In this document: one piece after another, positions 1 through 8,391 of the stretch | Numbering within the stretch: position 1 is the stretch's first letter | Layout: each line of letters opens with the position of its first letter | Notes under the pieces: generated by a model | The model's input: the letters and a program-made list of their open reading frames with translations, nothing else | Told to the model about the DNA's origin: nothing | Databases searched by the model: none | Assembly: GCA_902520835.1 (NCBI GenBank) | Contig: CABYPD010000001.1 | Span: 124,001 to 188,000, forward strand | DNA length: 64,000 bases | Direction: 5' to 3' | Source of the DNA: an uncultured Bacteroidota bacterium | Lineage (GTDB): Bacteria > Bacteroidota > Bacteroidia > Flavobacteriales > Flavobacteriaceae | Translations under genes and position numbers: made by a program

Positions 1-1
1 C

Positions 2-373
2 ATTGAAAAAAAGAATAAAAAAATTATTCTTGATGCATATAACGCAAATCCTACAAGTATGAAATCTGCCATCGAATCATTTGAAAAAGTTGAAGGAAAT
101 AAAATAGTAATTCTTGGAGACATGTATGAGCTTGGAAAATATCAAAAACTAGAGCATGAAAAAATTATTGAAGTTTGTAATTCTAAGAAGATTGATAAAT
201 GCATTTTTATTGGTGAGATATTTTACAGATTAAAAAATAACATATCTTCAAATTATTTTTATAAAAACAAGACTGATTTTTTTAAAAATAACAATCAAAT
301 TGATGAAACCAACATCCTAATTAAAGGTTCAAGAGGAATGAAAATGGAAGAAATTTTTAAAAAAATATTTTGA
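2..373 (+). CDS. murF: UDP-N-acetylmuramoyl-tripeptide--D-alanyl-D-alanine ligase MurF, C-terminal part
   Basis: This is the 3' end of a gene cut by the window's left edge. The frame is open back to base 2, so the track's Met at 59 is internal. Just before it the frame reads DAYNANPTSM, the conserved MurF segment between the central ATPase and C-terminal domains, and the tail carries the ILIKGSRGMKME motif. MurF adds D-Ala-D-Ala to the UDP-MurNAc-tripeptide in the cytoplasm, the last soluble precursor step. Its stop overlaps the start of the amidase gene, so the two are probably co-transcribed. It lies outside the dcw cluster at the other end of the window, as is usual in Flavobacteriia (known, not shown here). 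Identification is firm; the length is not. Confidence 0.93.
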   Translation: MEKKNKKIILDAYNANPTSMKSAIESFEKVEGNKIVILGDMYELGKYQKLEHEKIIEVCNSKKIDKCIFIGEIFYRLKNNISSNYFYKNKTDFFKNNNQIDETNILIKGSRGMKMEEIFKKIF

Positions 374-1998
374 AAAAAATAATATTATTAGTTCTATTAC
401 TCTCGATTATATCTTGTAGTCAAAATAATTTAAAGAGATGGGTGAACTATGATCAATCGTCAGAAATAATTGAAAATTTAGAAAATAAAAATCAAAGACT
501 TAGATACAAAAGAATCCAAAGCATGTCAAACAATAAAAATGACCTTATAAATGGATTTGAAGATGAAATCTCGATTTTTCTTAAAACTAGATATGATAAA
601 ATTAAAAACTTGATAATTGAAAAATCAATACCACAAATTCAAAAAAGTGTTTCTAAAGGGAAATTTTCATACTATGAATTAACTCTGTTTTATTTATCCA
701 GAATTTATTTAATAGAATTTGATAAGGAAGAGTATTTAAATTCTATTATCTCAATTAATAAAAATGCTCTTTCTGAAGCAAAATTGAGAGATAAAAATAT
801 TACTCCTAATGTGAATTCAATTTATGGAATTCCTATTCTTCTGAAAGATAATGTTGGGTTTGAAGGGCTTGCAACGACCGCAGGTGCTTACAGTTTAAGA
901 GATAATTTCACAAAAGATGCATACATAGTAGAAAAATTAAAAAACTCAGGCGCAATAATTTTAGGAAAAACTAACCTAAGTGAATGGGCTAATTATTTTT
1001 GCTTAGGATGCCCAAACGGGTATAGTGCGATGGGAGGTCAGACATTAAATCCATATGGCAGAAAAAAGATTGATACTGGTGGTTCAAGCTCAGGGAGTGG
1101 TGTAGCAACAACATCAAATTTAAGTTCTGTTTCAATCGGATCTGAAACCTCTGGATCAATATTATCACCATCGTCATCTAATTCTCTAGTTGGAATGAAA
1201 CCTACCATTGGTTCTGTTAGTAGATCTGGCATTATTCCTATTTCCTCTTCTTTAGATACTGCTGGTCCTATGACAAAATTTGTTATTGATAATATAATTG
1301 TAATGAACTCAATTATTGGGTTTGATAAGAACGATCCATATTCTTATAAAAAACAACCAATCAATTTAGATTTAGTAAAAAGTTCTGATCTAAGTAATTA
1401 TAGACTAGGATATTATTCCAACTACTATCAAAATGACTCATTATACAGAACAAATATTGATTTGTTAGAGTTAAATGGTGCTAAAGTCGTAGAAATCAAT
1501 CCAAAAAATATTTCTCTTCCTAATTTTAGAAAACTTTTGGATGAAGATATGAGAAGAGATCTGTTGAAATATTTTAATGATTATGGCAATGAAAATCTTG
1601 TAGTTAATGATATAAAATCAATAATAAATTACAATTCTTTAGACACTATCAATAGAGCTCCATACGGACAAGAAATTTTTAAGAGCATCATAAAAGATAC
1701 CATGAGTGAATATGATTATAAATTAATGAAAGAAAAATTATTGTTTAATGGTAATAAATTTTTTGATTTAGATTATAATAAATATGACCTAGATGCAGTT
1801 ATCTCAATTAATAATTACCATGCAAGTTATGCGGCTGTAGCTCACAATCCATGCTTAACTGTTCCTATGGGTTTTAGAAATGATAATTCACCAGCGGGTT
1901 TAACATTTATTGGAGCATCTAAAAATGAACAAATACTATATGAAATTGGTTATGCTTTTGAACAAGTCTCGAAAAAAAGAAGAAAACCTAATAACTAA
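370..1998 (+). CDS. amidase signature-family lipoprotein
   Basis: Amidase of 542 residues with an N-terminal lipoprotein signal (LLSIISC, Cys about 16), so it is probably exported and lipid-anchored. The amidase-signature triad is visible: Lys in GIPILLKDN near 159, the cis-Ser region GGSSSGSG near 237-244, and the nucleophile Ser in GSETSGSI near 263. Such enzymes hydrolyse amide bonds; the substrate cannot be told from sequence. Unlike GatA of the tRNA amidotransferase it has a secretion signal, and no gatB or gatC is adjacent. The start is TTG at 370, overlapping the murF stop by 4 bases, which suggests translational coupling. The 3' end overlaps the convergent M20 gene by 4 bases (CTAA gives a stop on both strands). 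Confidence 0.88.
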   Translation: MKKIILLVLLLSIISCSQNNLKRWVNYDQSSEIIENLENKNQRLRYKRIQSMSNNKNDLINGFEDEISIFLKTRYDKIKNLIIEKSIPQIQKSVSKGKFSYYELTLFYLSRIYLIEFDKEEYLNSIISINKNALSEAKLRDKNITPNVNSIYGIPILLKDNVGFEGLATTAGAYSLRDNFTKDAYIVEKLKNSGAIILGKTNLSEWANYFCLGCPNGYSAMGGQTLNPYGRKKIDTGGSSSGSGVATTSNLSSVSIGSETSGSILSPSSSNSLVGMKPTIGSVSRSGIIPISSSLDTAGPMTKFVIDNIIVMNSIIGFDKNDPYSYKKQPINLDLVKSSDLSNYRLGYYSNYYQNDSLYRTNIDLLELNGAKVVEINPKNISLPNFRKLLDEDMRRDLLKYFNDYGNENLVVNDIKSIINYNSLDTINRAPYGQEIFKSIIKDTMSEYDYKLMKEKLLFNGNKFFDLDYNKYDLDAVISINNYHASYAAVAHNPCLTVPMGFRNDNSPAGLTFIGASKNEQILYEIGYAFEQVSKKRRKPNN

Positions 1999-3281
1999 TT
2001 GTTTAAAAGATAATCAATTGCTAGAGAAGTCATTGATCTGACTCCAGTTTCAATTGCAGAATCATCAACATAAAAATCAGGAGTATGGTGAGGGGCAACT
2101 TTAGAAAGGTCTTCCCCAACTTTTGATCCACCGATAAAAAAGTAAACACCTGGAATTTTCTCTTGAAAATATGAAAAATCCTCAGCGCCTGTTATAGCCT
2201 TCATTAAATTGACATTTTTTTCTCCATTTACTCTGTTAAGAGTTGGTAGGACCTCTTGATACAAAAAAGGGTCATTATATGTTATTGGATAGGATACCAA
2301 GTAGGTTATTTTAGCATCAACGTTATTAGATTTAGCAACATTGTAGACTATTTCTTCTAATCTTTTTAAAACGATTTCTTTCATATTTTTATCCAATGTT
2401 CTGATAGTTCCTAGCATATACAAATCTTCAGGAATTATATTACTTCTTACACCGCCATGGATACTTCCTATAGTTACAACTGCTCCTGCTTCAGTTAGCG
2501 GTAAACTTCTACTTACAATAGTTTGTAAAGAATTAACAATTTGTGATGCGGTGACGATAGGGTCTCTACCAGTCCATGGTGTTGATCCATGAGTCTGAAC
2601 ACCTTTTAAATCAATTCTAAATTCATTTACTGCAGCCATAATTCCCTCCGGTCTTAGGTGCACTTGACCAGCATACATTCCAGACCAAACATGAAGTCCA
2701 AAAATTGCATCAACATCCGGATTTTTTAAAACTCCTTCTCTTACCATTAATTCTGCACCACCATCCTCACCTGCTGGAGCACCTTCCTCAGCTGGTTGAA
2801 AAATAAATTTTACTTGCCCTGGAATTTCATCTTTAATTTCATATAAAATTTTAGCCGTTGACAACAATATTGCAGTGTGCATATCATGACCACAGGCATG
2901 CATGACTGGAACTTCCTCACCATTGTATATACCCGTCATTTTTGATGCCCACGGTATATTAGCTCTTTCTTTGACAGGAAGACCATCAATATCAGCTCTT
3001 AGTCCTACTACTGGACCTTCTTTTCCTTCATTTAAAATAGCTACTACACCTGTTTTTGCGATACCTGTTTTTGGATTATAACCTATTTTTCTGAGTTCTG
3101 CAGCAATTCTTTCAGCAGTTTTGAACTCTCTGTTACTTAATTCTGCGTTTTGATGAAACCAATGTCTGAGTTCAATTGTTTCTTCAATATTTTCTTGAAT
3201 TAAATTATCAACTCTTTCATCAAACTTTTGTGAGTTAGATAGAGTACTAAATAAAATTAATAGATAGAATATATATTTCAT
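1995..3281 (-). CDS. M20 family amidohydrolase / metallopeptidase, exported
   Basis: A 428-residue protein of the M20D (hippurate hydrolase / N-acyl-amino-acid amidohydrolase) type. An N-terminal hydrophobic signal (residues about 1-18) points to export. Metal and catalytic motifs are present: LRADIDGLPV near 94, HACGHDMH near 128-135, the Glu pair in PAEEGAPAGEDGG near 165, and a late GAEDFSYF. The family uses two metal ions to cut acyl groups from amino acids or small peptides; the substrate here is unknown. It lies 18 bases downstream of clpB on the same strand and may be read through from it. Its stop (TAG) shares CTAA with the amidase stop on the other strand. Confidence 0.9.
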   Translation of the reverse strand: MKYIFYLLILFSTLSNSQKFDERVDNLIQENIEETIELRHWFHQNAELSNREFKTAERIAAELRKIGYNPKTGIAKTGVVAILNEGKEGPVVGLRADIDGLPVKERANIPWASKMTGIYNGEEVPVMHACGHDMHTAILLSTAKILYEIKDEIPGQVKFIFQPAEEGAPAGEDGGAELMVREGVLKNPDVDAIFGLHVWSGMYAGQVHLRPEGIMAAVNEFRIDLKGVQTHGSTPWTGRDPIVTASQIVNSLQTIVSRSLPLTEAGAVVTIGSIHGGVRSNIIPEDLYMLGTIRTLDKNMKEIVLKRLEEIVYNVAKSNNVDAKITYLVSYPITYNDPFLYQEVLPTLNRVNGEKNVNLMKAITGAEDFSYFQEKIPGVYFFIGGSKVGEDLSKVAPHHTPDFYVDDSAIETGVRSMTSLAIDYLLNN

Positions 3282-3299
3282 TAGTTTTAAATTATGAAA

Positions 3300-5882
3300 T
3301 TAATTTCTGATAACAATTTCATCACCAAAAAAATCTACAATTAATTTGTTTTTAATACTTACTTTTTCTGAAAGAATCATTTTACTTAGATTATCTAATA
3401 TATTTTTTTGAATAACTCTTTTAACAGGTCTTGCTCCATATTCTGGATCAAAACCTAATTCGGAAAGTTTTTCAAGTGCCTCATCAGTTATTGAAAGATC
3501 TATGTCCTTGTCTTTTAATTTATTTGATAGTTTATTAAACTGTAATTCAACAATTTTTTTAATTTCATTTTTCGTCAAGGGTGAAAATAAAATAATATCA
3601 TCTATTCGATTTAAGAACTCAGGTTTCAAATTCTTTTTTAAAAGTTTCATTGATCTCTTTTTGGCTGTAGATTTAGCAATATTAAAATTATCAATTTCCT
3701 GAAATGATTTTTGAATTTCATTACTACCCATATTACTTGTCATAATTACAATTGTATTTCTAAAATCTGCTGTTCTGCCCTTACTGTCTGTTAATCTTCC
3801 CTCATCAAGCAATTGCAATAAGATGTTAAATGTATCAGGATGAGCTTTTTCTATTTCATCAAGCAGAATTACTGAGTAGGGACGTCTTCTAACTGCTTCT
3901 GTCAATTGTCCTCCTTCATCATATCCAATATAACCTGGTGGAGCTCCTATTAACCTACTAACAGAATGTTGTTCTTGATATTCACTCATATCTATTCTAA
4001 CTATATTTTGTTCGTTATCGAATAGAATTTCAGCAATTGCTTTAGCTAATTCAGTTTTACCAACTCCAGTTGTTCCTAGAAATAAAAAACTACCAATTGG
4101 TTTGTTATCATCTTGTAATCCAGATCTGCTTCTGCGAATTGAATCACTAATGGATCCAATAGCATCTGACTGACCTACTAGTCTTTTAGAAATTTCGTTC
4201 TCTAAATTCAATAGTTTTGATTTTTCAGACTTTATCATTTTTGAGACTGGAATTCCTGTCCATTTAGAAACGACTTCAGCAATATTATCAAAAGTTACTT
4301 CTTCGTTTAGAATAGAATTTTCATTGAAATATTTTGACATTTCATGTTCGTAATCTTTAAGTTTTTCTTGTAGCTCTTTTATCTTGCCATATCTAAGTTC
4401 CGCAACTTTGGCATAATCTCCTTCTCTTTCACACTTATCAGCCTCAGATTTTAATTCATCGATATTTATTTTTGTTTGTTGGACCTTATCAATTACATTT
4501 TTTTCATTTTCCCACTTTGTATAAATTAAATTTCTATCATTTTTTAATTCAGATAATTGATCATTTAATTCTTTAATTTTCTTTTTATCATTCTCTCTTT
4601 TTATAGCAACAAGCTCAATCTCAATTTGTCTAATTTTTCTGTCTAGATTATCTAGTTCTTCAGGCTTAGAATTTATTTCTAATCTTAATTTTGAAGCAGC
4701 TTCATCCATTAAATCAATTGCTTTGTCTGGCAGAAATCTGTCAGAAATATATCTGCTAGATAATTTTACTGCCCCAATTAATGATTCATCTAAAATCTTT
4801 ACTTTATGATGAGCTTCATATTTTTCTTTAATTCCTCTAAGTATAGAAATTGAATCTTCTATATTTGGTTCATCAACAAATACTTTCTGAAATCTTCGCT
4901 CTAAAGCCTTATCTTTTTCAAAATACTTTTGAAATTCATCGAGTGTTGTAGCTCCGATTGCTCGCAATTCTCCTCTGGCAAGTGCAGGTTTTAATATATT
5001 TGCTGCATCCATAGCTCCTTGCCCACCACCTGCTCCAACTAAGGTATGTATTTCATCAACAAATAGTATTATTCTACCATCACTATTAATTACTTCCTTA
5101 ATTACTGTCTTTAATCTTTCCTCAAACTCACCTTTATACTTGGCACCAGCTATTAAGGCTCCCATATCAAGAGCATAAATTAATTTCTCTTTTAAATTTT
5201 CAGGAACATCACCTTCAACTATTCTTTTTGCTAATCCTTCAGCAATTGCAGTTTTGCCAGTTCCAGGTTCTCCAACAAGTATTGGGTTATTCTTTGATCT
5301 TCTTGAAAGTATCTGTAATAACCTTCTTATCTCATCATCTCTTCCAATTACAGGATCTAATTTACCATCAGTTGCTTGAGAAACTAAGTTGATAGCATAC
5401 TTATCAAGCGCATTAAAGTTATCATCATCTGAGGATGATTTAACCTTCTCACCCTGTCGCATTTTAGATAATACATTCTTTACTTTTTGAGCAGTATAAC
5501 CAAAACCATTTAGAACTTTAGACAGCTCACTATTTGAATCAATTAGAGAGATTAAAAGATGATCGACTGAAACATAATTATCACCCATTTTTTTTGAGTG
5601 GCTAACTGCCTTCATCAATGTCTTGGAGGAATTTTGAGAAAATCCGATAAATTCACCTTTTACTTTCGGAATTGAATCAATCATTTTTTCAACTGTTGAT
5701 TTGACTATTGAATTATTAATTTCCAATTGTGTTGTGACATATGGGAATATATTTTTATCATTATCTATTATTGACTTAAGAATGTGACTATCTTGAACTG
5801 TCTGATGGCTTTTATCAATAGCATTTTGTTGAGATTCTTGCAGAATTTCTTGAATCTTAAAAGTAAATTGATCTGTTTTCAT
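3300..5882 (-). CDS. clpB: ATP-dependent chaperone ClpB
   Basis: Full-length (860 aa) Hsp100 disaggregase. In order: a Clp N-domain (about 1-145), first AAA+ module with GEPGTGKT near 205 and the Walker B ILFVDEIHTL, the long coiled-coil middle domain (about 405-525) that separates ClpB from ClpA and ClpC, a second AAA+ module with GTTGVGKT near 605, and a C-terminal D2-small domain. It works with DnaK to resolubilise aggregated proteins in the cytoplasm. The IGF/L loop needed for ClpP docking is not expected in ClpB and I did not see one. Two palindromes lie upstream, between clpB and yjbQ. M20 follows on the same strand after 18 bases. Confidence 0.97.
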   Translation of the reverse strand: MKTDQFTFKIQEILQESQQNAIDKSHQTVQDSHILKSIIDNDKNIFPYVTTQLEINNSIVKSTVEKMIDSIPKVKGEFIGFSQNSSKTLMKAVSHSKKMGDNYVSVDHLLISLIDSNSELSKVLNGFGYTAQKVKNVLSKMRQGEKVKSSSDDDNFNALDKYAINLVSQATDGKLDPVIGRDDEIRRLLQILSRRSKNNPILVGEPGTGKTAIAEGLAKRIVEGDVPENLKEKLIYALDMGALIAGAKYKGEFEERLKTVIKEVINSDGRIILFVDEIHTLVGAGGGQGAMDAANILKPALARGELRAIGATTLDEFQKYFEKDKALERRFQKVFVDEPNIEDSISILRGIKEKYEAHHKVKILDESLIGAVKLSSRYISDRFLPDKAIDLMDEAASKLRLEINSKPEELDNLDRKIRQIEIELVAIKRENDKKKIKELNDQLSELKNDRNLIYTKWENEKNVIDKVQQTKINIDELKSEADKCEREGDYAKVAELRYGKIKELQEKLKDYEHEMSKYFNENSILNEEVTFDNIAEVVSKWTGIPVSKMIKSEKSKLLNLENEISKRLVGQSDAIGSISDSIRRSRSGLQDDNKPIGSFLFLGTTGVGKTELAKAIAEILFDNEQNIVRIDMSEYQEQHSVSRLIGAPPGYIGYDEGGQLTEAVRRRPYSVILLDEIEKAHPDTFNILLQLLDEGRLTDSKGRTADFRNTIVIMTSNMGSNEIQKSFQEIDNFNIAKSTAKKRSMKLLKKNLKPEFLNRIDDIILFSPLTKNEIKKIVELQFNKLSNKLKDKDIDLSITDEALEKLSELGFDPEYGARPVKRVIQKNILDNLSKMILSEKVSIKNKLIVDFFGDEIVIRN

Positions 5883-5927
5883 TAATTATTTTTAAAGTGT
5901 ACATCAAAATATATTCCTCAATAAATT

Positions 5928-5944
5928 TATGTCAGATTGACGTA
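5928..5944. promoter_or_regulatory. imperfect palindrome upstream of clpB (possible operator)
   Basis: TATGTCA-GAT-TGACGTA: six Watson-Crick pairs plus one G-T, about 46 bases upstream of the clpB start codon. It is not the CIRCE element. A regulatory role is inference from position and symmetry only. Confidence 0.3.
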
Positions 5945-5960
5945 TAATTATATAGATATC

Positions 5961-5975
5961 AAGACATTATGTCTT
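5961..5975. promoter_or_regulatory. perfect 7-bp palindrome at the yjbQ 3' end, upstream of clpB
   Basis: AAGACAT-T-ATGTCTT is perfectly symmetric around one base. It overlaps the yjbQ stop codon and shares the ATGTC half-site core with the palindrome at 5928-5944. No T-run follows on the minus strand, so it is unlikely to be a terminator, and the one-base loop argues against an RNA hairpin of that exact form. A protein-binding site is possible. Confidence 0.3.
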
Positions 5976-6381
5976 ATTCTCCAACTATTGTGATAATTAT
6001 TTGCCTTGATGATGCTTGATTTCTATGTTCACACAAGTAAACTCCTTGCCAAATACCAATTTGAGGTATCCCATTTTTTATAGGAAAATTAACTGATGAA
6101 CCCAAAATAGAACTTTTTATATGTGAAGTCATATCGTCTTTACCCTCAAGTGTATGAGTATAATGATTATCATTTTCACTGACCAACTTATTAAAATGAT
6201 TTTCAAAATCTGTTCTGACAGCTGGATCTGCATTCTCATTAATTGTTAAGCTTGCGGATGTGTGCTTAATAAAAACATTTACAATTCCGTTCATATTAGG
6301 TAATTCATCAAATATTACATTACTAATTAAGTGGAATCCTCTAGGAAATGGTTTTAATGTAATTTCTTTTTGAAATATCAT
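5974..6381 (-). CDS. secondary thiamine-phosphate synthase enzyme, YjbQ/UPF0047 family
   Basis: A 135-residue protein matching the YjbQ (UPF0047) family in length and motifs: HTSASLTINENADPAVRTD in the middle and GIWQGVYLCEHRN near the end, with the conserved His and Glu that form the active site. Members show weak thiamine-phosphate synthase activity in vitro, but their physiological role is unsettled. There are no signal peptide or membrane segments, so it is cytoplasmic. It lies upstream of clpB on the same strand (91-base gap) and diverges from the SRPBCC gene with 23 bases between start codons. Confidence 0.9.
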   Translation of the reverse strand: MIFQKEITLKPFPRGFHLISNVIFDELPNMNGIVNVFIKHTSASLTINENADPAVRTDFENHFNKLVSENDNHYTHTLEGKDDMTSHIKSSILGSSVNFPIKNGIPQIGIWQGVYLCEHRNQASSRQIIITIVGE

Positions 6382-6404
6382 AAAATAAAATTATGTTAGA
6401 TTAA

Positions 6405-6908
6405 ATGAAAGATTACAAAAAATCTTGGAGCATTAATTTAACAAAAAGAATTAACTCAAGAGATAAAGATATTTGGAATCTTATTTCCTCTCCAAATAAT
6501 TTAGAATTATTTCACCCATTTTGTAAATCAAATAAAGTAATTAAATGGCCTGGTAAAGGCTCAATTGATGAACTAACATACTTAAATGATATTAAATTAA
6601 TAAGAAACTTTATTTTTTGGAACGAAAATAAAGGCTATGAACTTTTAATTGGTAGAGAAAATGGTAAAAAATCATTAGTTAAATGGGATATCTTTAAAAA
6701 AAATAACAAAAATTTTCTTTCTATAACAGTTTATCCACACTACATGAGAAATAGAAGTAAAATAATTTCTTTTTTTCCCTACTTTATATTCGTTAAACCA
6801 AACTTAAAAAAATACTTAGAGAGTGTTTTAGGTGGACTGGATTGGTACTTAAAAAATAAAAAGACTATTCCTAAAAACCATTTTGGAAAGCACAAATGGT
6901 TCTCATAA
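6405..6908 (+). CDS. SRPBCC-fold (START/polyketide cyclase-like) protein
   Basis: A 167-residue protein with the layout of a helix-grip SRPBCC domain: an N-terminal strand, a short helix (DIWNLISSPNNLELFHPFCK) and the strand-rich core, ending in a long helix (NLKKYLESVLGGLDWYLKN). This fold binds small hydrophobic ligands. I cannot name the ligand. There is no signal peptide. It stands alone between the divergent yjbQ and the convergent AAA+ gene, whose stop lies 19 bases away. The family call rests on recognition of the pattern and is not a close-homologue match. Confidence 0.6.
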   Translation: MKDYKKSWSINLTKRINSRDKDIWNLISSPNNLELFHPFCKSNKVIKWPGKGSIDELTYLNDIKLIRNFIFWNENKGYELLIGRENGKKSLVKWDIFKKNNKNFLSITVYPHYMRNRSKIISFFPYFIFVKPNLKKYLESVLGGLDWYLKNKKTIPKNHFGKHKWFS

Positions 6909-6927
6909 TACAATTTGTTTAAATTAA

Positions 6928-8391
6928 CTATGTATTAATATCATTAAAATATGTACCTATTGAATCTTTGAATTCTAAACCGTCAAGCATTCTGTTTTTA
7001 TCTAATTTCTTAAAAGCAGACATACCCCAAAGCAATAATTCTTTAAAAAATAATAAATCTTGTTTTTTTTGGTTGTTACAATATTTATCAATTAAATCAT
7101 CAAGAGGTTTTACTGAATTTAATACTTTTTCATATTCAACATTAGTAAATTCATCACCAATAAAAATTTCATTTTCATTAACTAAAAACCACTCAACGAC
7201 TTCATCATAGGGAGAGACTTCATCTTGTTTTTGCAACTTTTTGATCTCTGGAAAATATTTTACGAATATTGATTTAACTCCTTCATTTATCAAGTCATAC
7301 GATATCTGGTCGGCACCTTGTTCCTCTCCCTCATAAACTAACTCAATTTTTCCATTGATTGCTGGAATAATCCCGGCGAAGTCTGATAATCTAATTACTG
7401 AATTATCCTCACCATTAATAAGCATCCTTCTTCTAGTAGTACTAACTAAATTTTCAAATGCTGTAATACTCATCCTTGCACTTACTCCACTTTTATAATC
7501 AACATAATCACTTTTTCTAGCAGCAAAATTTATTTCTTCTACTAAGTCTTTGGCTATTTCAGGAACATATACATTTGAATAAGATGAATTTGCCTCTTGA
7601 TTTGTAATTTTTTTTGAAACCTCTATGGATAAGGGATAATGAGTAATTATTTGAGATCCAATCCTATCTTTGAGAGGCGTAACAATACTTCCCCTATTTG
7701 TATAATCTTCAGGATTTGCAGTAAAAATAAACTGGAGATCAAGTGGTAATCTTAATTTAAACCCTCTGATTTGTATCTCTTTTTCCTCCAAAATTGAAAA
7801 TAATGCAACCTGTATTCTAGCTTGTAAATCTGGAAGTTCGTTAATAACAAATATTGATCTATTGGCCCTCGGAATCATTCCAAAATGAATAACTCTTTCA
7901 TCAGAATATGATAATTTTAGAGAAGCTGCTTTTATTGGATCAATATCACCAATAAGGTCGGATACAGTAACATCGGGTGTTGCTAATTTTTCATAAAATC
8001 TTTCAGATCTATGAATCCAATTTATTTTCGTATCATCACCTTTATTATTGATGATTTTTTTTGCATAATTTGATATTGGATCTAATGGATCATCATTAAT
8101 TTCTGATCCATCAACAACAGGAATCCACTCGTCAAGTAAATCAACCATTTTTCTTGCTAATCTTGTTTTTGCTTGTCCTCTTAGTCCTAAAAAATTAATG
8201 TTATGTTTTGATAATATAGCTCTCTCAAGATCAGGGATAACTGTATTTTCATAACCATATATTCCAAAAAATGAAGGTTTACCATTTTTAAGTAAATTAG
8301 ATAAATTATCACTGAGTTCGTCTTTAATACTTTTTGACTTATAATTTATTTTTTTTAAATCTTTTATAGTTGAGTAAACTGGTTTTTTCAT
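6928..8391 (-). CDS. MoxR/Mg-chelatase I-like AAA+ ATPase with non-canonical Walker motifs
   Basis: A 487-residue AAA+ protein resembling the magnesium-chelatase I / MoxR clade. The P-loop reads GLRGQAKT (69-76), with Ala where GKT normally has Gly. The Walker B segment is IFVINE (180-185), with Asn in place of the usual Asp. Sensor 1 (FTANPEDYTNRG) and the following TPLKDRIGSQI are intact. As I recall, Bacteroidota homologues share these substitutions, so they are probably a clade trait and not decay. It directly follows the VWA gene with no gap, the usual AAA+/VWA pairing in which the ATPase remodels a target presented by the VWA partner. No bacteriochlorophyll genes are nearby, so a role in pigment synthesis is unlikely. 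The target is unknown. Confidence 0.85.
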   Translation of the reverse strand: MKKPVYSTIKDLKKINYKSKSIKDELSDNLSNLLKNGKPSFFGIYGYENTVIPDLERAILSKHNINFLGLRGQAKTRLARKMVDLLDEWIPVVDGSEINDDPLDPISNYAKKIINNKGDDTKINWIHRSERFYEKLATPDVTVSDLIGDIDPIKAASLKLSYSDERVIHFGMIPRANRSIFVINELPDLQARIQVALFSILEEKEIQIRGFKLRLPLDLQFIFTANPEDYTNRGSIVTPLKDRIGSQIITHYPLSIEVSKKITNQEANSSYSNVYVPEIAKDLVEEINFAARKSDYVDYKSGVSARMSITAFENLVSTTRRRMLINGEDNSVIRLSDFAGIIPAINGKIELVYEGEEQGADQISYDLINEGVKSIFVKYFPEIKKLQKQDEVSPYDEVVEWFLVNENEIFIGDEFTNVEYEKVLNSVKPLDDLIDKYCNNQKKQDLLFFKELLLWGMSAFKKLDKNRMLDGLEFKDSIGTYFNDINT

